A stretch of 32,477 bases of DNA, taken from the NCBI GenBank assembly GCA_030149475.1, contig JASBRL010000099.1, forward strand, positions 1 to 32,477. Direction: 5' to 3'. The DNA comes from Marinobacter sp. (lineage in GTDB: Bacteria; Pseudomonadota; Gammaproteobacteria; Pseudomonadales; Oleiphilaceae). Each line of letters begins with the position of its first letter. The stretch's first letter is position 1. This document shows, piece by piece, positions 9,759 through 19,455 of the stretch. The notes beneath the pieces were generated by a model. It did no database searches. It saw nothing but the letters and a program-made list of their open reading frames with translations, and was not told where the DNA came from. The position numbers and the translations under genes were made by a program.

Positions 9759-10397
9759 ATGACCAACAGCATTACCATCGCCCTGTCGAAAGGGCGCATT
9801 CTCAAGGAAACCCTGCCGCTGCTCAAGGACGCCGGGATCGAACCGGTGGACGATATTGAGAAGTCCCGCAAGCTGGTGTTTCCGACGACCCACCCCGACG
9901 TGCGCTTGCTGATTATCCGGGCCACCGATGTGCCGACCTATGTGCAGTACGGTGGTGCTGACATGGGTGTGACCGGTAAAGATGTGCTGATGGAGCACGG
10001 TGGTGAGGGGCTATACGAGCCGCTGGATCTGAACATCGCTCGCTGCCGGCTGATGACCGCCGGCCCGGTTGGTCAGGTTTCACCGAAGGGGCGCCTGAGA
10101 GTTGCGACCAAGTTTGTTAATCTGGCACGACAGTATTATGCCTCCCAGGGGCGCCAGGCCGATATCATCAAACTCTACGGTGCCATGGAGTTAGCGCCCA
10201 TCCTCAATCTGGCGGATGAAATCGTTGATATTGTGGACACGGGCAATACGCTCAGGGCCAATGGCCTTGAACCCCGGGAACTGATTGATCACATCAGTAC
10301 CCGTCTGGTGGTGAACCGAGCCAGCATGAAGATGAAACACCAGCAATTACACCCTGTCATCGAGCAGATGGGGGCGGCGGTTGCTCGCCGCTGTTGA
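9759..10397 (+). CDS. hisG: ATP phosphoribosyltransferase catalytic subunit HisG (short form)
   Basis: HisG condenses ATP with PRPP, the first step of histidine biosynthesis. At 212 residues it is the short form, which lacks the C-terminal regulatory domain and needs the HisRS-like partner HisZ. No hisZ is in this window. Motifs include [14 protein letters not shown] near the N-terminus, [21 protein letters not shown], and the PRPP-binding [19 protein letters not shown] 9759 has a good GGAAGGA ribosome site at 9750-9756. Placement between murA and hisD is conserved in pseudomonads and relatives. Confidence 0.96.
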   Translation: MTNSITIALSKGRILKETLPLLKDAGIEPVDDIEKSRKLVFPTTHPDVRLLIIRATDVPTYVQYGGADMGVTGKDVLMEHGGEGLYEPLDLNIARCRLMTAGPVGQVSPKGRLRVATKFVNLARQYYASQGRQADIIKLYGAMELAPILNLADEIVDIVDTGNTLRANGLEPRELIDHISTRLVVNRASMKMKHQQLHPVIEQMGAAVARRC

Positions 10398-10431
10398 AGC
10401 GCTCGTTACCGAGTTTGTAGAAGGAACGGAT

Positions 10432-11739
10432 ATGACTGATCTGTCCATCATGCGCCTGTCAGCCGCCGAGGCTGATTTTGAGTCTGCCCTGTCCCGCCTG
10501 CTGGCCTGGGACGACAGCGTGGATCATCGGGTTAATGAGTCGGTGCGTCATATCCTGCACGAGGTGAAAACCCGCGGCGACGCGGCGGTGCTCGAATTTA
10601 CCGAATCGTTCGATCAGCTCAGGTCCGCCAGTGTCGCTGAACTGGAAATTTCCAGCGCCCGCCTGCGACAGGCGCTGGCGTCCATTCCTGCGGATCAGCG
10701 CAAGGCCCTTGAGCAGGCGGCCAGTCGCATTCGCAATTACCACGAGCGCCAGAGCCAGAGTTCCTGGCAATACCAGGAAAACGACGGCACGGTGCTGGGG
10801 CAGAAAATTACCCCCCTCGACCGGGTTGGCCTGTATGTGCCCGGCGGCAAGGCGGCCTATCCTTCGTCGGTGCTGATGAACGCTATTCCCGCCCGTGTCG
10901 CCGGGGTCGGCGAAGTGATCATGGTGGTGCCGGCGCCGGCCGGTGTTGTCAACGATATGGTGCTGGCGGCCGCCTCGATTGCCGGGGTTGACCGGGTGTT
11001 TACCCTCGGTGGTGCGCAGGCGGTCGGTGCCCTGGCCTATGGTACGGAGACGGTGCCCGCGGTGGACAAGATTGTCGGGCCGGGCAACATCTTCGTCGCC
11101 ACCGCCAAGCGCGAAGTGTTCGGCACCGTGGGCATAGACATGATTGCCGGCCCCTCGGAAATTCTGGTGATCTGCGACGGCCAGACCGATCCCGACTGGA
11201 TTGCCATGGACCTGTTCTCGCAGGCGGAGCACGACGAGCAGGCCCAGTCGATCCTGATCAGTCCTGACCGGGGCTTTCTCGACCAGGTGGAGGCCAGTGT
11301 CCGACGCCTGTTGCCCACCATGGAGCGGGCGGAGATCATCGCCACCTCCATCGGCGACCGGGCCGCCTTTATTGAGGTGGCCGATCTTGCCGAAGCAGCG
11401 CGGGTCTCCAATCGCATCGCGCCCGAGCACCTGGAGTTATCCGTGGAAGATCCTGAAGCCCTGCTGGCCGACATTCGCCACGCCGGGGCCGTTTTCATGG
11501 GGCGCTACACGGCCGAGGCGCTGGGTGACTACTGCGCCGGTCCCAATCATGTGCTGCCCACCTCGGGCACCGCCCGGTTCTCGTCGCCGCTGGGAGTCTA
11601 CGATTTCCAGAAACGGTCGTCGATCATCGGGTTTTCCGCCGAGGGTGCCGATCAAATGGGGCGGGTCGCGTCCGTGCTGGCGCGCGGCGAGGGGCTGACC
11701 GCTCATGCCCGGTCTGCCGAATACCGTATCAAGTCCTGA
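10432..11739 (+). CDS. hisD: Histidinol dehydrogenase HisD
   Basis: HisD oxidises histidinol to histidine in two NAD-dependent steps, the end of the pathway. The 435-residue protein has the expected length. Zinc ligands are seen as Gln264 and His267 ([11 protein letters not shown]), Asp366 (GDYCAGPNH) and His425 (LTAHARS). The catalytic pair is Glu332-His333 (APEHLEL). [16 protein letters not shown] and [15 protein letters not shown] are further family signatures. ATG 10432 follows an AAGGA site at 10421-10425. The open frame upstream reaches into hisG and is not needed. hisC follows after 11 bases. Confidence 0.97.
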   Translation: MTDLSIMRLSAAEADFESALSRLLAWDDSVDHRVNESVRHILHEVKTRGDAAVLEFTESFDQLRSASVAELEISSARLRQALASIPADQRKALEQAASRIRNYHERQSQSSWQYQENDGTVLGQKITPLDRVGLYVPGGKAAYPSSVLMNAIPARVAGVGEVIMVVPAPAGVVNDMVLAAASIAGVDRVFTLGGAQAVGALAYGTETVPAVDKIVGPGNIFVATAKREVFGTVGIDMIAGPSEILVICDGQTDPDWIAMDLFSQAEHDEQAQSILISPDRGFLDQVEASVRRLLPTMERAEIIATSIGDRAAFIEVADLAEAARVSNRIAPEHLELSVEDPEALLADIRHAGAVFMGRYTAEALGDYCAGPNHVLPTSGTARFSSPLGVYDFQKRSSIIGFSAEGADQMGRVASVLARGEGLTAHARSAEYRIKS

Positions 11740-11750
11740 GGGGATGGACC

Positions 11751-12815
11751 ATGAGTAAATTCTGGAGTCCCCTGGTGCGAGACCTGGTACCCTATGTGCC
11801 GGGCGAGCAGCCAAAGATGGCAAACCTGGTCAAGCTCAATACCAATGAAAACCCCTACGGTCCGTCACCGCGGGTTATTGAGGCGATCCAGGCGGAACTG
11901 GGCGATAGCTTGCGCCTGTATCCGGATCCCGAGGGCGATCAGTTGAAGCAGTCGATTGCTGGCTTCTACGGTATCAGCCCGCGGCAAGTGTTTCTCGGTA
12001 ATGGCTCTGACGAAGTGCTGGCGCATATCTTCCAGGCGCTGTTTCAGCATGGCGAGCCCTTGCTGTTCCCGGATATTTCCTACAGCTTCTATCCGGTTTA
12101 CTGCGGACTCTACGGTATCGAACCGCGGATCATTCCGCTCAACGACCAGTTTGACATCGACCCGGAGGACTACCGGCCACCCAACGGAGGTGTCATATTC
12201 CCCAACCCGAACGCGCCGACGGGCCGGCTCCTGTCATTGGCGGACGTTGAACGGATTGTGGCCGTCAACCCTGAGCGCGTGGTCGTGGTCGACGAAGCCT
12301 ATGTGGATTTTGGCGGGGAATCGGCCATTGCCCTGATCGACCGCTATCCCAACCTGCTGGTTTCCCAGACGCTCTCCAAGGCCCGCTCGCTGGCGGGTTT
12401 GCGGGTTGGTTTTGCGGTCGGACACGTGGATCTCATCGAAGCTTTGCAGCGGGTCAAGGACAGCTTCAACTCCTACCCCCTGGATCGGTTGGCGCTGGCC
12501 GGCGCGAGGGCCGCCTTCGACGATCGCGACTATTTTGAGCAGACCCGGCAGAGCGTGATTGCCGAGCGTGAACGGCTAACCTGCGGGCTGAAACAACTGG
12601 GGTTCGAGGTGTTGCCATCGGCGGCCAATTTCGTGTTTGCCTGTCACCCGGATCGTGCCGGCAGTGACCTTGCCAGGGGGCTGCGTGAGCAGGGCATTAT
12701 CGTTCGCCATTTCAACAAGCCCCGAATTTCCGCTTTCCTGCGGATTACCATTGGCACGCCGGAACAGAGTAATGCGTTGCTGGCGGCGCTGCCAGCGTTG
12801 CTGGGAAACCGCTGA
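11751..12815 (+). CDS. hisC: Histidinol-phosphate aminotransferase HisC
   Basis: HisC is the PLP enzyme that converts imidazole-acetol phosphate and glutamate to histidinol phosphate. The 354-residue protein is a fold-type I aminotransferase. It shows [12 protein letters not shown] near the N-terminus, NPNAPTG (about 152-158), DEAYVDF with the PLP-contacting Asp181, and the Schiff-base Lys210 in [14 protein letters not shown]. It lies 11 bases after hisD, with a GGGG-containing ribosome site. The gene order hisG-hisD-hisC supports histidine synthesis rather than another aromatic aminotransferase role. Confidence 0.95.
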   Translation: MSKFWSPLVRDLVPYVPGEQPKMANLVKLNTNENPYGPSPRVIEAIQAELGDSLRLYPDPEGDQLKQSIAGFYGISPRQVFLGNGSDEVLAHIFQALFQHGEPLLFPDISYSFYPVYCGLYGIEPRIIPLNDQFDIDPEDYRPPNGGVIFPNPNAPTGRLLSLADVERIVAVNPERVVVVDEAYVDFGGESAIALIDRYPNLLVSQTLSKARSLAGLRVGFAVGHVDLIEALQRVKDSFNSYPLDRLALAGARAAFDDRDYFEQTRQSVIAERERLTCGLKQLGFEVLPSAANFVFACHPDRAGSDLARGLREQGIIVRHFNKPRISAFLRITIGTPEQSNALLAALPALLGNR

Positions 12816-12889
12816 AACGAAGCTGACTTGACCCTGGCCCACGCCTGCCAGGATGGTCGTCATCGGTCGAGTGTTCACAGGAGGTCGCA

Positions 12890-13645
12890 ATGAACCAACC
12901 CTCTGCAAATCGTCGGGACATCATGCAGGCCCTGAACCAGTGGCTGGAGCCCGAGCGGTTCCAGGATTACTGCCCGAACGGCCTGCAGGTTGAGGGGCGT
13001 CTCGAAATCCGGCGCATTGTGAGCGGAGTCACCGCCTCTCAGGCGCTCATTGACGCCGCGATCGAAGAAGGTGCGGACCTGATTCTGGTGCATCACGGTT
13101 ACTTCTGGAAAGGCGAGGACCAGCGGATTACGGGCATCAAGCGAGCCCGTCTGAAGACGCTTCTGGCTCATGACCTGAATCTGGTGGCGTTCCATCTGCC
13201 GCTGGATGATCATCCGGAATTCGGTAACAATCGCCAGCTCGCCCGGGTATTAGGGCTGCATCAGGCTGAGCCTCTCGACGGACTGGTGTGGCACGGACGA
13301 CTGCCAGAATCGTTGTCGCCTGAGGCGTTTGCCCGGCACATCGGCGCGACGCTTGACCGCGAGCCCCTGCATGTGGGCGTGGGGCGCGATTTCATCGAAC
13401 GGGTCGGGTGGTGTACCGGTGCGGCCCAGGGGTATATCGACAAGGCGCTGGCCGCCGGTCTTGATGCCTTTATCAGCGGGGAAATATCAGAGCCCACGAC
13501 CCATACGGCCCGTGAAGCGGGTATTCACTATTACGCTGCCGGCCATCATGCCACCGAGCGATACGGGGTGCAGGCGTTGGGGAACGCGCTTGCGGACAGG
13601 TTTGGCATCGAACACCGCTTCATTGACCGTGACAATCCGGTCTGA
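12890..13645 (+). CDS. Nif3-like dinuclear metal centre protein (YbgI/DUF34 family)
   Basis: This conserved Nif3/DUF34 protein of 251 residues has a two-metal site but no agreed function; metal trafficking and GTP cyclohydrolase-like roles have been proposed for the family. Expected ligands are seen: His68-His69 in VHHGYFW, His102 and Asp106/107 in FHLPLDDHPE, and a C-terminal HHATE (about residues 220-224). The start has a very strong AGGAGGT site (12879-12885) five bases before the ATG. In Pseudomonas the protease gene algW lies between hisC and this gene; here only 74 bases separate them. Confidence 0.9.
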   Translation: MNQPSANRRDIMQALNQWLEPERFQDYCPNGLQVEGRLEIRRIVSGVTASQALIDAAIEEGADLILVHHGYFWKGEDQRITGIKRARLKTLLAHDLNLVAFHLPLDDHPEFGNNRQLARVLGLHQAEPLDGLVWHGRLPESLSPEAFARHIGATLDREPLHVGVGRDFIERVGWCTGAAQGYIDKALAAGLDAFISGEISEPTTHTAREAGIHYYAAGHHATERYGVQALGNALADRFGIEHRFIDRDNPV

Positions 13646-13686
13646 GTCGGCGAGGCAGACAGTCGCACCGCTACGACCGGATCACG

Positions 13687-14124
13687 TCACGCGTTTTCCT
13701 TCCTGCTCAGGCCGAAATCCTCAGCCAGCGTGCCCTTATCCTCGGGACGGCTCTTGGGCGCATAATCCCGGGGCGGCTCCACGTCACTGCCGGTCGTACC
13801 GGACGATTGCAGGCGGGCGTTGGCACTGGTCTGCTCCAGCTCTTCCAGCCACTCCGCGTCATTGCTCAGCCGACTCGCCGCCTGGGCCATGTGCTGGTTG
13901 ACATCACGGTACGCATCATTGAAACGGCGCAGCAGGTGAGCCGACTCCATAAAGTGTTCGTTGACCTGAGCCTGGTAGCGAGTGTATTCACCCCGCAATT
14001 CGTCAATCTGCTGCTCTGCACGGCGCTGGCGCAGGTTGCTGTTAGTGCCCGAACGGCCGATCAATACGCCGACAATCAAGCCGATAATCAGAGTCGAGCC
14101 AGCAATCAGGATCAGGTTGGTCAT
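13687..14124 (-). CDS. zapG: DUF1043 membrane protein ZapG (YhcB)
   Basis: This is a small inner-membrane protein of the YhcB/DUF1043 family, proposed to connect cell division with envelope growth. The 145-residue product begins with one membrane segment (about residues 4-23, ILIAGSTLIIGLIVGVLIG). A coiled-coil-like charged stretch follows (RQRRAEQQIDELRGEYTRYQ, then HFMESAHLLRRFNDAYRDV). The C-terminal tail is polar and proline-containing. ATG 14124 starts directly before the membrane segment. The frame is open further upstream, but that part is not family-like. The gene is convergent with the Nif3 gene and divergent from zapE, a common pairing. Confidence 0.88.
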   Translation of the reverse strand: MTNLILIAGSTLIIGLIVGVLIGRSGTNSNLRQRRAEQQIDELRGEYTRYQAQVNEHFMESAHLLRRFNDAYRDVNQHMAQAASRLSNDAEWLEELEQTSANARLQSSGTTGSDVEPPRDYAPKSRPEDKGTLAEDFGLSRKENA

Positions 14125-14560
14125 AAGTTTCGTCGCCCTGTGGTTTTCAAGTGAGCTCCCGGGGGATGCGTCGTCTATGGCATTCCCCGTCAGTATAACG
14201 CCGGACGTGTCCCGCGCCCATTTTTTGCCGGGCTCCAATCGTGTTATGGCGCCCATGCCTCGCGTTGTCATGGCAAAAAGCTGAAAAATCAGACACAATA
14301 TGCCGCCTTACGGATGCGCTGATCAATGCCCGTACGCTTCAGGTCAGACATGGACGGAAATTGACCAGTACATCCCTGAACCATGACGATGTTCATTGAA
14401 AAACCTCTGAGCCAGCCTCTTGAGTCCGGACAAAACGGCGCGACAGGACGTTCGATACACAGTCGGTTTACCCCTGCTGCCTGTTTTCGATGCCTGCCAT
14501 GGCCTGCTTGTGCCCTGATTCTGGCGGCCCGGCGGTTCCCGGACTGTGAGTAAGCCTTTA
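14125..14560. other. Divergent intergenic region between zapG and zapE
   Basis: About 430 bases separate the two divergent start codons. Both promoters are expected here, but I found no convincing -35/-10 pair, repeat or RNA structure. Short open frames on both strands read like chance frames, with no family-like sequence. Confidence 0.5.
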
Positions 14561-15658
14561 ATGACACCTTGGGAACGCTACCAGCAAGACCTCGCACGGC
14601 CGGACTTCCTCCGGGACGCGGCGCAGGAGGATGCTGTCCGTCGTTTGCAGTCACTGTACGATAAACTGGTGGACGCTGAAAGCCGGCGTAACCGGCTGAT
14701 GGTGAAATTTCGCCGAAAGCTGCATAAAGGATTTGAGACGCCGGTCAAGGGGCTGTACTTCTGGGGTGGTGTCGGCCGTGGCAAGACCTACCTGATGGAC
14801 ACGTTTTACGAGGCGTTGCCGTTTGAGCGCAAAATGCGTGTGCACTTCCATCGTTTTATGCAACGTGTGCACCGGGAGCTTAAAGCCCTGAAAGGCGAGA
14901 AGAACCCCCTTGATCTGGTGGCGAACAAATTCGCCAGCGAAGCCCGGGTTATCTGTTTTGATGAATTTTTCGTGTCTGATATTGGCGACGCGATGATTCT
15001 TGCAACGCTGCTCGACGGTCTGTTCCGCCGCGGCGTCAGCCTCGTGTGTACCTCCAATATTGTGCCGGATGGCCTGTACAAAAACGGCTTACAGCGAGCC
15101 CGTTTTCTGCCGGCCATTGCGCTCGTCAACCGTCATACCGACGTGGTGAACGTGGATGGCGGTGTTGATTATCGCCTGCGCAGCCTTGAGCAGGCTGCGC
15201 TGTTCCACACCCCGCTGGGTAAGGAGGCGGACCAGAGTCTTCAGGCCAGCTACGACCGACTGGCGGTCGAAGCTGGCAGCCACACCCTGAATCTGAACGT
15301 CAACGGTCGCAAGCTCCAGGCCCGTAACCATGCCGATGACGTGGTGTGGTTTGAGTTCAGCGAGTTGTGCGATGGCCCGCGCAGCCAGAATGACTACATC
15401 GAACTGGCCAGAGAGTTCCACGCCATTATCATCAGCAATGTCCCGGTGATGGGCCGGAATATGGACGACCAGGCGAGACGTTTCGTCAACATGATCGACG
15501 AATTCTACGATCGTAACGTCAAAGTTATCATGTCAGCGGCAGCACCGATTACGGAACTCTACAGCGGTGGTCGGCTGAGTTTTGAATTTGAACGAACGGA
15601 GTCCCGACTGCTGGAAATGCAGTCCACGGAGTATCTGCAAGCCGAGCACAAAGCCTGA
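14561..15658 (+). CDS. zapE: Cell division protein ZapE (AFG1-like ATPase)
   Basis: ZapE is a cytoplasmic P-loop ATPase that associates with the Z-ring during late division, particularly under stress. The 365-residue protein has Walker A GGVGRGKT (69-76) and Walker B ICFDEF (131-136). FFVSDIGDAMILATLL, TSNIVPDGLYKNGLQRARFLPAI and HTDVVNVDGGVDYR are family signatures. I chose ATG 14561 because homologues begin MTP-ERYQ. An in-frame GTG at 14546 would add five residues. Neither has a clear ribosome site. In pseudomonads rplM-rpsI usually follow zapE; here they do not. Confidence 0.95.
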   Translation: MTPWERYQQDLARPDFLRDAAQEDAVRRLQSLYDKLVDAESRRNRLMVKFRRKLHKGFETPVKGLYFWGGVGRGKTYLMDTFYEALPFERKMRVHFHRFMQRVHRELKALKGEKNPLDLVANKFASEARVICFDEFFVSDIGDAMILATLLDGLFRRGVSLVCTSNIVPDGLYKNGLQRARFLPAIALVNRHTDVVNVDGGVDYRLRSLEQAALFHTPLGKEADQSLQASYDRLAVEAGSHTLNLNVNGRKLQARNHADDVVWFEFSELCDGPRSQNDYIELAREFHAIIISNVPVMGRNMDDQARRFVNMIDEFYDRNVKVIMSAAAPITELYSGGRLSFEFERTESRLLEMQSTEYLQAEHKA

Positions 15659-15901
15659 TTTACCACGCAATGCGAACGTTTGCCACGGTGTATGCGTGAC
15701 CGGCGCACCGGGCCTCTCCCCGTAAGGGATGTGCCCGTGCCACGCCCCGGTGCCAGCGCCTCCGTGGCCCGGCCCCCGGATGACAGCAAAATCATACTTT
15801 TGAGCGATCAAAGCGTCCCGTCGCCTTCGATATAGTGCCAACATCACGAACACTGTGCGCACGCAGCCTTTTCACATCGTGACATCCGATACAAAGAGCC
15901 T

Positions 15902-15913
15902 GTCTTGCAAGAC
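15902..15913. promoter_or_regulatory. Perfect 12-bp palindrome GTCTTGCAAGAC
   Basis: GTCTTGCAAGAC is its own reverse complement. It lies 120 bases before the DUF1302 start and about 66 bases after the -10-like TATAGT. Size and symmetry suit a dimeric regulator, possibly the LuxR/MalT-type regulator encoded at 19575. That link is inference. Confidence 0.45.
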
Positions 15914-15932
15914 TGAACAATTGAGGCGTGGG

Positions 15933-15953
15933 GGCACCGGCGAGGCCGGTGCC
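15933..15953 (+). other. GC-rich hairpin in the DUF1302 leader
   Basis: GGCACCGGC (15933-15941) and GCCGGTGCC (15945-15953) form a perfect 9-pair stem with a GAG loop. No T-run follows, so it is not a standard terminator. It lies 80 bases before the start codon and could stabilise or pause the transcript. Confidence 0.6.
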
Positions 15954-16033
15954 AGGCCATAAAACACCGTCATTCTGGCCATAGACAGGCCGTCCAGAGC
16001 AGCGACTCAGAATAACAATGGAGCAGCCTTCCA

Positions 16034-17860
16034 ATGACAAGAAAAACTCACCAATGGCAGCAGTGGGCCAGATTGCCACTTGCGGCTGCCATGGCCGCTG
16101 GCATGTCCGGTCAGGCGTCAGCATTTTCGTTTTACATGGGGGATGTGGAAGCGTCTCTGGATACCACATTGTCCGCGGGGGCTACCTGGCGTGCTGCCGA
16201 TCGTGATCGCCGGCTGATTGGTCAGGGCAACCTCGGCCCACAATATGCCAATACAACGGTGGGCGCCTCGACCACCAACTACGATGACGGCAACCTGAAT
16301 TTCGAGCAGGGCAAGACCACCTCCAAAATCGTCAAGGGCGTGACTGAACTGTATCTGAACTACAATACCGATGGCGAGTATCTTACGCGCGTCGGCGGCT
16401 TCCTGCGTGGTCGCTACTGGTATGACTTCGAACTGAAAGACGAACGTCGCGCCGTGGATTACGTAGGCCAGCGTCGGCGGCTCAACGAAAGCGCCAGGGA
16501 TTATGCGGCCACGGCCGAGTTCCTTGATGCCTATGTGTTCTCCGATTGGTACTTCGGCAAGACGCCGGTCAGCGTTCGATACGGAAAGCAGGTGCTGAGC
16601 TGGGGGGAAAGTACGTTTATCCAGGGTGGCATCAACACCATCAACCCCATCGACCTGCGGGCGTTTCACGCGCCCGGTGCCCAACTCAAGGAAGCCTTGC
16701 TGCCGGTCCAGATGCTGTACATGTCCGCCGGCCTGACCCAGAACGTAACGGTTGAAACGTTTTTGCAGACCGACTGGCAACGGGTGCGCCTGGACGACTG
16801 TGGCACCTTCTTCTCCACCAATGATTTTGTTGCTGATGGCTGCGGCCCGGTGTTTGCGTTCGGAACCCAGTCGGATTCGGTCAATCTGGCCAATAAAACC
16901 TACCTGAAACGACTGGGAGACAGGGAGCCTTCCGAGAGGGATCAGTACGGGATGGCTGTGCGCTGGTATGTCCCGGCGCTTAATGATTCGGAAATCGGCT
17001 TCTACTACATCCAGTACAACAGTCGTGTGCCCTACATAAGTGGACGTACCAACGACCCCGGTGCCGGCAAGCAGTTCCCGGATTATTTTGTGGAATACCC
17101 CGAGAATATTGATCTCTACGGGATCAGCATCAACACCACCACGCCGGGTGGCTGGTCGCTCGGTGCCGAATACAGCTATCGCCCGAACCTGCCTGTGCAG
17201 TGGAATGCGTTTGAACTGATCTACGGTGGCCTGCAGCGTGATACCAGCCTGTTGTATCAGCGTGAAGCTGCAAAACTCAAGGCACAGGGCAAGTCCACAA
17301 ACAATGTGGAAGTCAGCGGGTATGACCGGTTCGGTGTCTCCCAGGCACAAATGACCCTGATCAAATTCTTTGACCAGGTGATGGGCGCAAGCCGTCTGTC
17401 AGTTGTTACCGAAGTCGGCGCCACCTATGTGCACCATCTTCCCGGCAAGGATGAGGCCCGGTACGGGCGGTCAGGCATCTTTGGTATCGGTTCACTGCCG
17501 AATGGCCAGTGCCAGAGCGGTCCGTCTGCCAACATCAACGTGAGCAACTGCACCAATGACGGCTACACCACGGCGTTTTCCTGGGGCTACCGCGCCCGGT
17601 TTGTCTGGGAATACCCGAATGCTCTGGCCGGTATCAACCTGCAGCCGCAACTCTCCTGGTCCCATGATGTCAAGGGCTACTCGCCACAACCCGGTGGAGC
17701 CTTTAATGAGGGCAGCAAGTCGATTGGCCTGTCTTTGACCGGCATTTACCAGAACAAATACACCGGGACTGTCGGCTATACCAACTTTTTCGGTGGCAAG
17801 CCATACAACGTAATGACGGACCGGGACTTTATCAGCGCGAGTATGTCGTACTCGTTCTGA
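16034..17860 (+). CDS. DUF1302 family outer-membrane protein
   Basis: This 608-residue precursor has a signal peptide probably cleaved after Ala30 (QASA before FSFYMG) and ends in YSF, an aromatic C-terminus typical of outer-membrane barrels. The DUF1302 core is recognisable in GKQVLSWGESTFIQGGIN (about 184-200) and NPIDLRAFHAPGAQLKEALLP. Alternating aromatic strands fit a large beta-barrel. Two cysteine pairs, Cys256/Cys270 and one near residues 490-505, may close surface loops. It forms an operon with the DUF1329 gene 33 bases downstream. DUF1302/DUF1329 pairs are common in Pseudomonas and Marinobacter-like bacteria and are suspected of handling hydrophobic compounds. The substrate is unknown. 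GGAG at 16020-16023 precedes the ATG. Confidence 0.88.
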   Translation: MTRKTHQWQQWARLPLAAAMAAGMSGQASAFSFYMGDVEASLDTTLSAGATWRAADRDRRLIGQGNLGPQYANTTVGASTTNYDDGNLNFEQGKTTSKIVKGVTELYLNYNTDGEYLTRVGGFLRGRYWYDFELKDERRAVDYVGQRRRLNESARDYAATAEFLDAYVFSDWYFGKTPVSVRYGKQVLSWGESTFIQGGINTINPIDLRAFHAPGAQLKEALLPVQMLYMSAGLTQNVTVETFLQTDWQRVRLDDCGTFFSTNDFVADGCGPVFAFGTQSDSVNLANKTYLKRLGDREPSERDQYGMAVRWYVPALNDSEIGFYYIQYNSRVPYISGRTNDPGAGKQFPDYFVEYPENIDLYGISINTTTPGGWSLGAEYSYRPNLPVQWNAFELIYGGLQRDTSLLYQREAAKLKAQGKSTNNVEVSGYDRFGVSQAQMTLIKFFDQVMGASRLSVVTEVGATYVHHLPGKDEARYGRSGIFGIGSLPNGQCQSGPSANINVSNCTNDGYTTAFSWGYRARFVWEYPNALAGINLQPQLSWSHDVKGYSPQPGGAFNEGSKSIGLSLTGIYQNKYTGTVGYTNFFGGKPYNVMTDRDFISASMSYSF

Positions 17861-17893
17861 TCCGGTCTGAATGCGTCTAATGAGGAATTGCAG

Positions 17894-19255
17894 ATGATAC
17901 TGAACAAGACACTGATCGCCACCGGCATGCTGACGGCCTCGTTGCTGGTCAGCAATGCGTTCGCCGCGGTGTCGGCGGACGAAGCCGCGAAGCTCGGCAA
18001 ATCACTCACTCCCATGGGAGCCGAGAAAGCCGGTAATGGCGATGAAATCCCGGCCTGGGATGGTGGACTGAAGTCGATCCCCGCCGGTTACAAGAACGAC
18101 GGGATTTACGTCAATCCGTTTGCGGACGAGAAACGGCTGTTCACCATCGATCAGAGTAATGTCGGCCAGTACAAGGATCGCCTGTCGCCGGGACAGGTGG
18201 CGATGATCAAGAAATACAGTGACTATGTCATACCGGTATACCCGACCCATCGCACATCGACCTATCCGGACAAAATCCTCAAGGAAACAATGGAAAACGC
18301 GACCAGGGTTAAACTGATCGCCGGTGGCAACGGTCTTGAAAACTACCAGAATGCGACACCGTTTCCGATTCCCGGCAACGGCCTGGAGGTGATCTGGAAC
18401 CACATCACCCGTTACCGGGGGGGCTCTGTGACCCGCAACGTGGGTCAGGTTACACCGCAGGCCAACGGTGACTACAGCGTGGTCAAGTTCAGGGATGAAC
18501 TGACATACCGCCCCTCGCTCACCGACTATGCGCCGGATAAGGACCCTAACGTCCTGTTTTATTTCAAGCAGGCCATTACCGCACCTTCCCGCCTGGCGGG
18601 TAACGTGCTGCTGGTCCACGAAACCATTGATCAGGTCAAGGAACCCCGCCGGGCATGGATTTACAATGCAGGTCAGCGTCGCGTTCGCCGGGCGCCCCAG
18701 GTGGCCTACGATGGACCGGGTACCGCTTCGGATGGCATGCGGACCACCGATAACTTCGACATGTACAACGGTGCACCGGATCGCTACAACTGGGAACTGA
18801 TCGGCAAGCAGGAAATGTATATTCCGTACAACTCCTACAAATTGACGGACCGTGACCTGAGCTATGATCAGATCGTCAAGGCGGGGCATATCAACCAGCA
18901 GTTGACCCGCTATGAATTACACCGCGTATGGCACGTGCGCGCGACGCTCAAGAAAGGTGAGCGTCATATTTACGCCCGTCGCGACTTCTATATTGACGAA
19001 GATACCTGGCAGGCTTCGGTGATTGACCATTATGATGGTCGTGGCGAGTTGTGGCGGGTTGCCGAGGCACACGCCATGTATTTCTACGACCACAAGGTGC
19101 CCTGGTACGCTCTGGAGACGCTGTATGATCTGCTGTCCGGTCGCTACCTGGCACTGGGTCTGACCAACGAAGAACCCAACCCCTACACCTTTGGCGTGGA
19201 GCATTCGTCGCGGGACTACACGCCAGCGGCTCTGCGTCGTGCGGGGAAACGATGA
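17894..19255 (+). CDS. DUF1329 family periplasmic protein
   Basis: This 453-residue precursor has a signal peptide probably cleaved after Ala24 (AFA before AVSADE). The mature start reads AAKLGKSLTPMGAEKAGNGDEIPAWDGG, split here as LGKSLTPMGAEKAG and IPAWDGG, which is the classic DUF1329 opening. The family has a LolB/LolA-like lipid-binding fold and is usually encoded next to DUF1302 genes, as here. A role as periplasmic partner of the DUF1302 barrel in moving a hydrophobic compound is plausible inference. ATG 17894 has GAGGA at 17882-17886; a TTG two codons earlier is possible. A strong terminator follows at 19287. Confidence 0.9.
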   Translation: MILNKTLIATGMLTASLLVSNAFAAVSADEAAKLGKSLTPMGAEKAGNGDEIPAWDGGLKSIPAGYKNDGIYVNPFADEKRLFTIDQSNVGQYKDRLSPGQVAMIKKYSDYVIPVYPTHRTSTYPDKILKETMENATRVKLIAGGNGLENYQNATPFPIPGNGLEVIWNHITRYRGGSVTRNVGQVTPQANGDYSVVKFRDELTYRPSLTDYAPDKDPNVLFYFKQAITAPSRLAGNVLLVHETIDQVKEPRRAWIYNAGQRRVRRAPQVAYDGPGTASDGMRTTDNFDMYNGAPDRYNWELIGKQEMYIPYNSYKLTDRDLSYDQIVKAGHINQQLTRYELHRVWHVRATLKKGERHIYARRDFYIDEDTWQASVIDHYDGRGELWRVAEAHAMYFYDHKVPWYALETLYDLLSGRYLALGLTNEEPNPYTFGVEHSSRDYTPAALRRAGKR

Positions 19256-19286
19256 GACCGATCGCTACTCGATGACATGACTTTCT

Positions 19287-19320
19287 GGCAAACCGGCTTT
19301 AACGCCGGTTTGCCTTTATT
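19287..19320 (+). terminator. Rho-independent terminator of the DUF1302-DUF1329 operon
   Basis: GGCAAACCGGC (19287-19297) and GCCGGTTTGCC (19304-19314) form a perfect 11-pair stem with a TTTAAC loop. The T-rich TTTATT follows. It begins 31 bases after the DUF1329 stop. Confidence 0.9.
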
Positions 19321-19455
19321 CCCCACCAGGTCTTTTCGTTCAATCCGTGCCTTTGGTCACAGTTCCTGCCTTGCGTGACAAAAAAATGTCTGTAAATTTA
19401 AACGCAAGCGCCGGAATTTTGCACCAGGCGGAGTTTATGATTTAATCGCCTCCTG

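Larger units (their letters stand above)
15659..16033. other. Structured leader region before the DUF1302 gene
   Basis: This 375-base gap holds no credible gene. It contains TATAGT at 15831-15836 (five of six matches to a -10 box, but without a good -35), a perfect 12-base palindrome at 15902-15913, and a perfect GC-rich hairpin at 15933-15953. The weak -35 would suit an activator-dependent promoter. GGAG at 16020-16023 is the likely ribosome site for the gene at 16034. Confidence 0.6.

Noticed and set aside
10459..11430. A 323-codon minus-strand open frame inside hisD
   Set aside because: It is a shadow of hisD, with His/Gly-rich translation typical of antisense frames.
14289..14654. A 121-codon minus-strand frame between zapG and zapE
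   Set aside because: It runs into the start of zapE on the opposite strand and has no recognisable feature.
15800..15836. TTGAGC with TATAGT as a complete promoter for the DUF1302 gene
   Set aside because: The spacing is 25 bases, too long for a normal sigma-70 promoter; only the -10-like box is kept as a remark.
16118..17350. A 410-codon open frame on the minus strand inside the DUF1302 gene
   Set aside because: It is antisense to a gene with signal peptide, family motifs and barrel C-terminus; the frame itself has no family-like sequence.
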